Position numbers and translations under genes: made by a program
Shown here: piece by piece, positions 15,675-21,523 of the stretch
How the letters are laid out: each line of letters starts with the position of its first letter
How positions within the stretch are numbered: the stretch's first letter is position 1
From: Gammaproteobacteria bacterium
GTDB lineage: Bacteria; Pseudomonadota; Gammaproteobacteria; Steroidobacterales; Steroidobacteraceae
Length of the DNA stretch: 21,988 nucleotides
Assembly (NCBI GenBank): GCA_005877965.1
Contig: VBNP01000063.1
Location: forward strand, 1 to 21,988
Direction: 5' to 3'
The notes under the pieces: model-generated
The model's database searches: none
What the model saw: the letters and a program-made list of their open reading frames with translations, nothing else
Told to the model about the DNA's origin: nothing

Positions 15675-17174
15675 TCACGCCGGGGTGGGGGTCCTGGGCC
15701 CGCGGCGACGCCGGCGGCCCCGGCGGCGCGCTACCCGGGGCGCGCCGCCCTCCTGCGCGAGTGCATCGGCCATCCGGCCGCGCTCCTCGACCGAGACTTC
15801 CTGCAGGCGCGTCCACCATTGCGCCATGTCACGTGGCGCGAGCCCATGCTCGGCGCGCAGCAGCAACAGGTCGTAGCCGGCACGGAAGCGCGGGTGCTCC
15901 AGGATGCGCAACGCGCGCCGCCCGCGCACGTGTTCCAGCCGCGGCTGCAGCGCGAACATCTCGCGCACACCCAGCGAGAAGCGCTTCGGGATGGCGAGGC
16001 GCGTCTGCGCCTCGCGTGTTGCCTGATCGCAGGCGTCGAGGATGGTGGCCGGGTCATGCCAGCGCTCCGGTGGGGTTGACTCGATGATGCCGGCAATCGG
16101 CCCGTATAAAAGGAGCGCGAACAGGAAGGTCGGCGACACCGGCTTGTCGGCCAGGACCCGCGCATCGGTGTTTTTCAGGCCCTGCAGCAGCAGCTTCTCC
16201 ACCAGGCTTGCCGGGTGGCTGTTGAAGTATGCCTCCACCGTCGGCAGCAGTGCCGCCAGCAGGCCGCGGCGCCGCAGTGCCTCGAAGCTGCGCGCACCGT
16301 GCCCGCTCAGGAACAGCTTCAGCGTCTCATCGAACAGCCGCGCCGGCGGCACACCGGCGAGCAGATCGCGCAGCGGGCCGATGGGTCTCGCGGTGGCGGG
16401 GTCGAGCTGAAAGCCGAGCTTCGCCTCGAAGCGCGCGGCGCGCAGCATACGCACCGGGTCCTCACGAAAGCGCGTCTCCGGATCACCGATCAGCTTCAGC
16501 GTGCGCGCGGCGATGTCCTGCGCGCCGTCCACATAGTCCCAGACCGAGAAGTCGGCGATGTTGTAATAGAGCGCGTTGGCGGTGAAGTCGCGCCGCCAGA
16601 CATCCTCGTCGATGGTGCCGTAGATGTTGTCGCGCAGGATGCGCCCGCTGGCATCAAACATCAGGTCAGCCCTGCCCCCGGGCTCGGGCCCGATACCGGC
16701 GCGGGAGGCGCTCCGCGACGGCGAGCGCGCCGGCGGTGCGGCGGGCTCGATCTCCAGCTGCGGCTCATCGAGCTCGGGCACCTCGCCATCCTCCGGATCG
16801 GCTTCCGGCAGCGGCTCATCCCCCTGCGAGGGCGCACTGGTGGCCCGAAACGTGGCCACCTCGATGATGTCGCGGCCGAAAAACACGTGCGCGAGACGGA
16901 ATCTGCGGCCCACCAGACGGCAGTTGCGGAACAGCCGCTTCACTTCCTCCGGCAGCGCGTCGGTCACGACGTCGAAGTCCTTCGGCTCGAGCCCCAGCAA
17001 CAGGTCGCGCACGCTGCCGCCCACGAGAAACGCCATGAAACCGCCGTCGCGCAGGCGGTTCAGCACGCGCAGCGCGTTGGGCGAGATACGGGAGCGGGAG
17101 ATCGCGTGCTCGGACCGCGGGATGATGCGGGGAGTGGCGGCGGGCGTCGCGACGGACGCGTCGGGGGGGTTCAA
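15675..17174 (-). CDS. pcnB: Poly(A) polymerase I
   Basis: PcnB adds A tails to RNA 3' ends, marking them for decay. The nucleotidyltransferase core has LVGGSVRDLLLG (51-61) and the DFD metal pair (Asp66, Asp68). LVGRRFRLAHV (87-97) fits the published signature separating poly(A) polymerases from CCA-adding enzymes. RRDFTANALYY and RFREDPVRMLRAARF follow, and the basic tail RRRGRRRRRG is typical. Between VATFRAT and RILRDNIYG lies an insert of about 65 residues rich in Glu, Asp and Pro, where E. coli has about 20. The frame stays open to 17288, but that would cross the tRNA and its promoter; the TTG at 17172-17174 is the best start, just upstream of IIPRSEHAISR. An unusual start would echo E. 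coli pcnB, which begins at a weak non-ATG codon. Confidence 0.93.
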   Translation of the reverse strand: MNPPDASVATPAATPRIIPRSEHAISRSRISPNALRVLNRLRDGGFMAFLVGGSVRDLLLGLEPKDFDVVTDALPEEVKRLFRNCRLVGRRFRLAHVFFGRDIIEVATFRATSAPSQGDEPLPEADPEDGEVPELDEPQLEIEPAAPPARSPSRSASRAGIGPEPGGRADLMFDASGRILRDNIYGTIDEDVWRRDFTANALYYNIADFSVWDYVDGAQDIAARTLKLIGDPETRFREDPVRMLRAARFEAKLGFQLDPATARPIGPLRDLLAGVPPARLFDETLKLFLSGHGARSFEALRRRGLLAALLPTVEAYFNSHPASLVEKLLLQGLKNTDARVLADKPVSPTFLFALLLYGPIAGIIESTPPERWHDPATILDACDQATREAQTRLAIPKRFSLGVREMFALQPRLEHVRGRRALRILEHPRFRAGYDLLLLRAEHGLAPRDMAQWWTRLQEVSVEERGRMADALAQEGGAPRVARRRGRRRRRGPRTPTPA

Positions 17175-17191
17175 GTTCCTGGGCTTTCGGC

Positions 17192-17219
17192 TTGAGCAAT
17201 CAGAGCGGCTCTCTATAAT
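17192..17219 (+). promoter_or_regulatory. Promoter of the tRNA-Glu gene
   Basis: TTGAGC (17192-17197) and a perfect TATAAT (17214-17219) are 16 bases apart. A GC-rich stretch (CCGCGC, 17221-17226) follows at the expected start site, the discriminator type known for stringently controlled stable RNA genes. The leader to the tRNA would be about 24 bases. Confidence 0.72.
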
Positions 17220-17220
17220 A
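17215..17220 (-). promoter_or_regulatory. Candidate -10 element of pcnB, overlapping the tRNA -10
   Basis: The same AT-rich box reads TATTAT on the minus strand. A start about 7 bases downstream would give a leader of about 35 bases ending at the proposed pcnB TTG. No matching -35 is visible, so this rests on the -10 and on position. Confidence 0.35.
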
Positions 17221-17249
17221 CCGCGCTCTTGCTCCAGGCCCCCGGTCCC

Positions 17250-17325
17250 GCTCCCTTCGTCTAGAGGCCCAGGACATAGCCCTCTCAAGGCTGTAACACG
17301 GGTTCGAATCCCGTAGGGAGCGCCA
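17250..17325 (+). tRNA. tRNA-Glu (anticodon CUC)
   Basis: A complete cloverleaf can be drawn by hand. The acceptor stem GCTCCCT (17250-17256) pairs perfectly with AGGGAGC (17315-17321). The D arm is GTCTAGAGGCCCAGGAC. The anticodon stem TAGCC/GGCTG encloses loop CTCTCAA, so anticodon CTC is at 17284-17286 and reads GAG. The T arm is ACGGG-TTCGAAT-CCCGT. The discriminator base is G and the CCA end is encoded (17323-17325). The D-arm and variable region match bacterial tRNA-Glu. Many bacteria have only the UUC isoacceptor; a CUC one is more usual in high-GC genomes. The 3' half of tRNA genes is a frequent integration site, which suits the accessory genes downstream. Confidence 0.96.
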
Positions 17326-17361
17326 GTAAATCAGTAGGTTACGTCTTCATGACGCGTTGAC

Positions 17362-17379
17362 GTCCAACCATTGTCCAAC
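17362..17379 (+). repeat. Two GTCCAAC direct repeats 11 bases apart
   Basis: GTCCAAC occurs at 17362-17368 and again at 17373-17379, start to start 11 bases, about one helical turn. They are on the same face of the helix, as expected for arm-type sites of a tyrosine recombinase, 37-54 bases past the tRNA end. Confidence 0.55.
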
Positions 17380-17447
17380 TCAATCACGCCCTGACCGTTC
17401 GAGGCTAGGCTGGGGCTTCATGCCGACATGCAGTTTGATGTGCGTGT

Positions 17448-17469
17448 GCGACGCTCACGATTACGTCGC
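17448..17469. terminator. Inverted repeat beyond the S41-like gene, weak terminator candidate
   Basis: GCGACG (17448-17453) pairs perfectly with CGTCGC (17464-17469) around a 10-base loop. It lies 28 bases past the stop of the minus-strand S41-like gene. No T-run follows, so termination by it is uncertain. Confidence 0.3.
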
Positions 17470-17496
17470 CCGGTGATCCTCGAATTTGCCTGAGTT

Positions 17497-18912
17497 TTAT
17501 TTTCGCTCGGCCGCCAGCGCGACAGCCCGCTCGAACACCCGATCGCGCCGCGCCGTGTAATCGGCAAAGGTCATGTCGATCGTCTCGTCCGGAGCGAGTG
17601 ATTTGACCTGCACCGGAAAGATCCAATTCAGCCAATAGCACTTGTCCCAGTCGTTGCACGGGTGTGCATAGTCATGCATTCCGGTTGCGTAGTGGACGCA
17701 CAGCTTGGCAAGGGGAAGACATCCTGCATTGCCCTCACCATAAAAGCTAAGCCGATCGCCGACGGGTTCGCCCAGGATCATTGCGCGAGATCCCGCCGCC
17801 TGCTTCACGAAGGCTGTCGTCGTAATCGCTGCGGAAAAGGTCTGCGGGCTCGTCAGAAGATAGATTCGTCCGCGCGGCACGAAATCCGGCAGGTGCGATG
17901 CGAAACGAGCCACCTTCGTATAGTCGCCTCCGGTATTGAATCGCATGTCGAGAATGATGTTGCAGGGCGGATGCGCCCGTATCTCATCCGTCGTGGCGGT
18001 AAGGAAGTCGCCGATTTGCTGCTTGTCGACATCCGCGATCGCCTTGAGCTGTATGAAAAGCATGCAACCATGATCGATCCATGCCCGGCGGAAAGTGCTG
18101 TCGAAGTCGCGCAGCGACAGTGGTAGGTCCGCGTCGGAGGAAAGCAGCGCGCGCCAGTTCGAAGGCTCGCCTTTCATCTTTTGTGGTGACAGCCAGCGCG
18201 TCATCTCGTCGTGCGGCTCGTTCTCGCCGGACACTTCACCTGGCAACGTGCGAGTCATCTCACTGCCGTTCGACAGCCGCAACGTCCATGTCGTCTGGTC
18301 GGGGCGCGACCCGATCCCCACGCCGTAAAGGATTTCGGGCGACTGGACGTAGCTGGCGGCACAGATGCGACGCCAGCCCTCCATTCCCCCCTGCAGCTGC
18401 TCGAGCGCTGCGATCACCTCGCGCGTCGGCCTGCCTTCGATGTTCTCGACGCGCGCGCCCAGAAGATCAGCATATGCCGATTTTGCTCGCAGGACATAAA
18501 CACCGTCGGCAAACAGCATCACACGAAGGGGCGCGTAGCTCTGCCCGCCGCCCTTATCAGAGTGAAGACTTGTGTGACCGTTGTCGGCGAGCGCTGTGAT
18601 GCGCATCAGCGCAACACGAAATTTTCCGCTGTCGAGCGGCACGCGTTCGGATTCCAGTTCGGCGATCCGGCGGCTGGCTTCGGCGCGCGCTGAAGGCGAA
18701 AATGCCCGATCCATGGCGAGCAGGCGGGAAAATTGTTCGATGTCCTGCTGCTGCGCTTCGAGTGCGTTGGCAGGCTTGGGAAAATCGTTGGGCGGCGGAT
18801 CCGGATTGAATCTGTGAAGGAAGTAGAGAGCGAAACCTCCGGCCGCCCCGATGAACAGGACGACGACCGCCAAGACCCCCAATCCGGCCCTGAGAATGCC
18901 GCCCTTCGTCAT
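17497..18912 (-). CDS. Membrane-anchored S41 family peptidase-like protein
   Basis: The 471-residue protein has an N-terminal membrane helix (about 9-31) followed by a Pro-rich stretch (HRFNPDPPPNDFP), so its bulk should lie in the periplasm. S41 (tail-specific protease) features are ADNGHTSLH (109-117), NIILDMRFNTGGD (318-330) and TSPQTFSAA (354-362), where Ser360 is the likely nucleophile; GEPVGDRLSFYG (381-392) follows. I cannot identify the catalytic Lys with confidence, so activity is unproven. A Cys- and Trp-rich segment (about 398-431) is unlike classical CtpA. ATG at 18910-18912 is preferred over the GTG just before it, because GAGGG sits at good spacing. Two hand-counted 60-base lines give 57% and 55% GC, clearly below the housekeeping genes, which suggests transfer. 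Substrate unknown. Confidence 0.8.
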   Translation of the reverse strand: MTKGGILRAGLGVLAVVVLFIGAAGGFALYFLHRFNPDPPPNDFPKPANALEAQQQDIEQFSRLLAMDRAFSPSARAEASRRIAELESERVPLDSGKFRVALMRITALADNGHTSLHSDKGGGQSYAPLRVMLFADGVYVLRAKSAYADLLGARVENIEGRPTREVIAALEQLQGGMEGWRRICAASYVQSPEILYGVGIGSRPDQTTWTLRLSNGSEMTRTLPGEVSGENEPHDEMTRWLSPQKMKGEPSNWRALLSSDADLPLSLRDFDSTFRRAWIDHGCMLFIQLKAIADVDKQQIGDFLTATTDEIRAHPPCNIILDMRFNTGGDYTKVARFASHLPDFVPRGRIYLLTSPQTFSAAITTTAFVKQAAGSRAMILGEPVGDRLSFYGEGNAGCLPLAKLCVHYATGMHDYAHPCNDWDKCYWLNWIFPVQVKSLAPDETIDMTFADYTARRDRVFERAVALAAERK

Positions 18913-19025
18913 CACTGCCCTCGCTGCCCCCAGGACTCGGCGCCAATAGGCTGCAACGCCATCAACCGCAGCCGCATCGGGACCGTCGTTTGCATGCCGC
19001 TGACCAGCATTCGGGCGTTGAAGCG

Positions 19026-20432
19026 CTACAGCCCGAGGCGGCGGCGCAGGGCGGTGAACACTTCAGCGCTCGGCGGCACCAGCATCCGGGCCGCGTCGCG
19101 CTCGAACTGGGTAATGAGGGCTTCGACCGTCTCGCGGCCGTCGGGATCCTGGATGGCTTCGAGCGGGGTCTTGTTGTTGAGGGCGGGCAGGGGTACCTCA
19201 GGCCAGGTCTCGTAGCGGCGGCGCTGGAACTCCTCGAGGTGAGCGCGGACTTCGGGGCGGCGCATGAGCTCGTCAGCGTCCGCATCGCGCGGTGTGAGCT
19301 TGACACCCGCGCCCGCGGGCCCGGGGGAAAGGGCGGTCTTGAGCGGCTGCCTGCGCGTTCGGCGGTAGCGGGCGTTGAGCGGCAGCTTCGCGATCAGTGC
19401 GCGGAAAGCCCGGGCGCGCACGGCGGAGTTGACTTCGACGGTGAGCTTCCGCTCCTCGATGCGAAGGTGGCCCAGGACGATCGTCTCGAGACTCGCACGC
19501 TTGGGCTCGTTGCGCCTGATCCAGGGGATGCTGGCCTCGAGGACGGCGCCGGCAGCATCAAGCTTCGCTTCCGAGAGTAGCTCCTCGCGAGTGTAGTCGA
19601 CATCGAAATAGAGCGTGCGCGGCTCGAGCGGCTCGCCATCGGTGTTGTGGAGCTTAGGTGCCGGGGGATGGAGGTACGATTCGGCGAGAGAGAAATACAG
19701 GCCCCGGAGCGCAAGGTCGGGATACTTGCGCAGCTCGGCGCGCTGGCGCACGTGAATCAAGTGGGTCTTGTAGAGAGGCGGGAAGCTGAAGAGACAGACC
19801 GCCTCCACCAGGGCGATGCCGGAGAGCTCGACGATCTGCGCAAACACGATATCCCCGTCCTGAAGTGTGGCGGACGCGGAGCGCTCGCGGACCTTGAGCT
19901 CCGTGCCGGAGAAGACGTCGCGCGCCAGGAATCCGACGCCCGCCTCGCAGTCGCGGATCTCGTAAAAGCCGAAAGGCGCGGCGAGGCACGCCTCGAGATA
20001 GCGCTTCAAGAGCGGATCGAGCCGCCCTGCCCTTCGGATGAGGTAGGCGCGCGTCGGGGAAACGCCGTAGAGCGCGGCGTCGGCGATGGTGCTGCCCTTC
20101 TCGGCCTGCGGCGACCACTTGTGGAACAGCCACGAAAAGAACAGCTCCGTATGCGGACCGCCCTCGACAAACCGGTCACTGTCGAGGAGTTTGTCGCGTC
20201 TCCCGATCGTGAACTCGGGCCACGCCTGCTGCAACGCGTCGGGTCCGTAAGCCTCAGCGACGAAGCGCAGCATCGCGGCGGCGTAGCCATCGATCGCCTG
20301 GCGCACCCGCCGCCAGGTTTGCTCGTGCAGATCCGCGACGGAGGCGCTTTGCTCAAGGAGGCAGCAGTGCTTGTATTTTCTGCCGCTGCCGCAGGGACAG
20401 GGATCATTGCGCCCGACTCTCATGGGCGTCAT
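19026..20432 (-). CDS. SEC-C motif protein of unknown function
   Basis: The 468-residue protein opens with VGRNDPCPCGSGRKYKHCC (residues 6-24), the zinc-binding SEC-C motif (Cys12, Cys14, Cys23, Cys24) also found at the end of SecA and in many stand-alone proteins. The middle 350 residues match no family that I recognise. A C-terminal stretch (about 410-441) with Trp410, PLPALNNKTPLEA and GRETVEAL resembles the LGGxTPxExL...G...V..L pattern of the Xre/MbcA/ParS toxin-binding domain. No membrane helix or signal peptide is seen. The ATG at 20430-20432 has GAGG nine bases upstream; a second ATG nine bases on (20421-20423) is also possible. It is divergent from the antitoxin-toxin pair across 158 bases. 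Function unknown. Confidence 0.82.
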   Translation of the reverse strand: MTPMRVGRNDPCPCGSGRKYKHCCLLEQSASVADLHEQTWRRVRQAIDGYAAAMLRFVAEAYGPDALQQAWPEFTIGRRDKLLDSDRFVEGGPHTELFFSWLFHKWSPQAEKGSTIADAALYGVSPTRAYLIRRAGRLDPLLKRYLEACLAAPFGFYEIRDCEAGVGFLARDVFSGTELKVRERSASATLQDGDIVFAQIVELSGIALVEAVCLFSFPPLYKTHLIHVRQRAELRKYPDLALRGLYFSLAESYLHPPAPKLHNTDGEPLEPRTLYFDVDYTREELLSEAKLDAAGAVLEASIPWIRRNEPKRASLETIVLGHLRIEERKLTVEVNSAVRARAFRALIAKLPLNARYRRTRRQPLKTALSPGPAGAGVKLTPRDADADELMRRPEVRAHLEEFQRRRYETWPEVPLPALNNKTPLEAIQDPDGRETVEALITQFERDAARMLVPPSAEVFTALRRRLGL

Positions 20433-20514
20433 TTTCGCACGCCTCGGCCACAGTGCACCCGCTCTACGCCCGGCGCTACTTTAGTCAAGCCCGGCCCCGG
20501 GTGCGACGCGAATT

Positions 20515-20543
20515 TTGCGCGCCACTGGTAATTTCCGTATACT
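20515..20543 (+). promoter_or_regulatory. Promoter of the ParS-RES toxin-antitoxin operon
   Basis: TTGCGC (20515-20520) and TATACT (20538-20543) are 17 bases apart, placing the start about 40 bases before the antitoxin ATG. The antitoxin also has AGGA eight bases before its ATG at 20591. Confidence 0.6.
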
Positions 20544-20579
20544 GCGCATCTGGCTCATAACGTTGCGCCATTTGGCTCA
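20543..20579 (+). repeat. Pair of direct repeats after the -10, candidate antitoxin operator
   Basis: TGCGCATCTGGCTCA (20543-20557) is repeated as TGCGCCATTTGGCTCA (20564-20579) with one inserted base and one C/T change. The TGGCTCA cores start 22 bases apart, about two helical turns. The repeats cover the transcription start and leader, where an autorepressing antitoxin would bind. A partial third copy of the first half (TTGCGC) overlaps the -35. Confidence 0.55.
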
Positions 20580-20590
20580 GGACCGGACCG

Positions 20591-20992
20591 ATGCAATCTG
20601 CTTTTTCACTCGCCGAACGACCGGTACCGGAGGTGCTGGCTCGGATCCGTCGCGGGCTGCCGGCGAGCATGTTCGACCAGATCGCCGCCACCCTGGGGCT
20701 TTCGACCTCCGTGCTGGCCGCGAAGCTCGGTATCGCGCGACGGACGCTGATCCGCAAGCACGGGACCGGGGCGCCGCTGTCGGCAGAAGCTTCGGAGAAA
20801 GTGCTGCGGGTCGCCCGCATCTGCAATCTCGCCCGCGCCCTCTTCGCCACCGACGAGGCCATCTCGCAGTGGCTCTTCAAGGCCGACAGCGCGCTCGGGA
20901 ACGCGGCTCCGATCGATCTGCTGGACACGGAGCTCGGGGCCCGCGAGGTCGAAGCTCTGGTGCGCTCGTTGAGTCACGGTCAGTTCGTGTGA
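20591..20992 (+). CDS. Xre/MbcA/ParS-type antitoxin
   Basis: The 133-residue protein has the two-part layout of ParS-type antitoxins. A helix-turn-helix-like region lies at about residues 27-58 (MFDQIAATLGLSTSVLAAK, then IARRTLIRK). The C-terminal toxin-binding domain shows Trp94, ALGNAAPIDLLDTELGA (101-117), the V..LV spacing and a Gly130 near the end. Family knowledge: the C-terminal domain blocks the active site of a partner RES toxin and the N-terminal domain binds DNA and represses the operon. It is followed after 7 bases by the RES gene, confirming the pairing. The start has AGGA at good distance. It probably represses through the repeats at 20543-20579. Confidence 0.95.
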   Translation: MQSAFSLAERPVPEVLARIRRGLPASMFDQIAATLGLSTSVLAAKLGIARRTLIRKHGTGAPLSAEASEKVLRVARICNLARALFATDEAISQWLFKADSALGNAAPIDLLDTELGAREVEALVRSLSHGQFV

Positions 20993-20999
20993 AGCTCGC

Positions 21000-21464
21000 A
21001 TGCGGGTATTCCGCATCGCCGCGGCTCGGTTCGCGCGCTCTCGCAAGGAGGCGTTCAGCGGACAAGGGGGTCTGCAGGCTTCCGCCCGCTGGCATACGGC
21101 GGGGCAAGCGGTGGTCTATGCGGCACAATCTCTCTCCCTCGCCGCTCTCGAGATCCTGGTTCACCTCAAGCAGACCACGGATCTTCAGCCGTTCCGCTTT
21201 TTCGTGGTAGAGATCCCGGATGAGTTCATCCTGATGCCTGCGTCCTTTCCGGCTCGATGGCAGAATGACCATCGGGTCAGCCGCGCTTTGGGCGACGCCT
21301 GGCTCGCGGCGGGCGATCGCCCGGTCCTGCGTGTGCCCAGTCTGATCACCCCTGGGGAGTGGAATTTTCTGCTGAGCCCGCTGCATCGTGACTTCACATT
21401 GAAGTGGGTCATCGCAGGTCCCAGCCTCTACAGATTCGACCATCGCCTCCTGGAGCAGAACTGA
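21000..21464 (+). CDS. RES domain toxin (NAD+-consuming family)
   Basis: The 154-residue protein carries the three landmarks that name the RES family: Arg30 in ARWHTAG with Tyr40 in VVYAA, Glu51 in LAALEILVHL, and Ser113 in RVPSLITPGEWNFLL with Asn122. Characterised relatives (MbcT, ParT and Xre-RES pairs) break down or transfer ADP-ribose from NAD+ and stop growth when not bound by antitoxin. The usual GGRW before the Arg is here ASARW and the usual NPxH is SPLH, both mild changes. The key residues are intact, so it is probably functional. The ATG at 21000 is 7 bases after the antitoxin stop with only a weak GAAG before it, as expected if less toxin than antitoxin is made. Confidence 0.95.
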   Translation: MRVFRIAAARFARSRKEAFSGQGGLQASARWHTAGQAVVYAAQSLSLAALEILVHLKQTTDLQPFRFFVVEIPDEFILMPASFPARWQNDHRVSRALGDAWLAAGDRPVLRVPSLITPGEWNFLLSPLHRDFTLKWVIAGPSLYRFDHRLLEQN

Positions 21465-21523
21465 TCGTGCCCGCAAGCAGATACCCCTGCGGTAGGGAAG
21501 CCGTGAAATAATCGCTCCCGTTC

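Larger units (their letters stand above)
17326..17496. other. Non-coding stretch after the tRNA, possible attachment-site remnant
   Basis: These 171 bases separate the tRNA from the first accessory gene. They contain the paired GTCCAAC repeats at 17362-17379 and an inverted repeat at 17448-17469, but no plausible gene and no part of an integrase. From memory, a TAAATCAnTAGGTTACG-like start followed by repeated TGTCCAAC is common just inside tRNA-integrated elements; that resemblance is not checked against any database. The reading as an attL remnant is inference. Confidence 0.35.

Noticed and set aside
17175..17288. Upstream extension of the pcnB frame to an ATG at 17288
   Set aside because: It would run antisense through the promoter and half of the tRNA-Glu gene, and the added residues do not resemble the PcnB N-terminus.
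17326..17400. A minus-strand frame ending near the tRNA as the tail of an integrase
   Set aside because: The short translation shows none of the tyrosine recombinase motifs (the R-H-R-Y residues), and no upstream integrase body exists.
21488..21500. GGTAGGGAAGCC as a possible degenerate copy of the tRNA-Glu 3' end (attR)
   Set aside because: Only about eight consecutive bases match, well within chance for this composition, and it interrupts no recognisable boundary.
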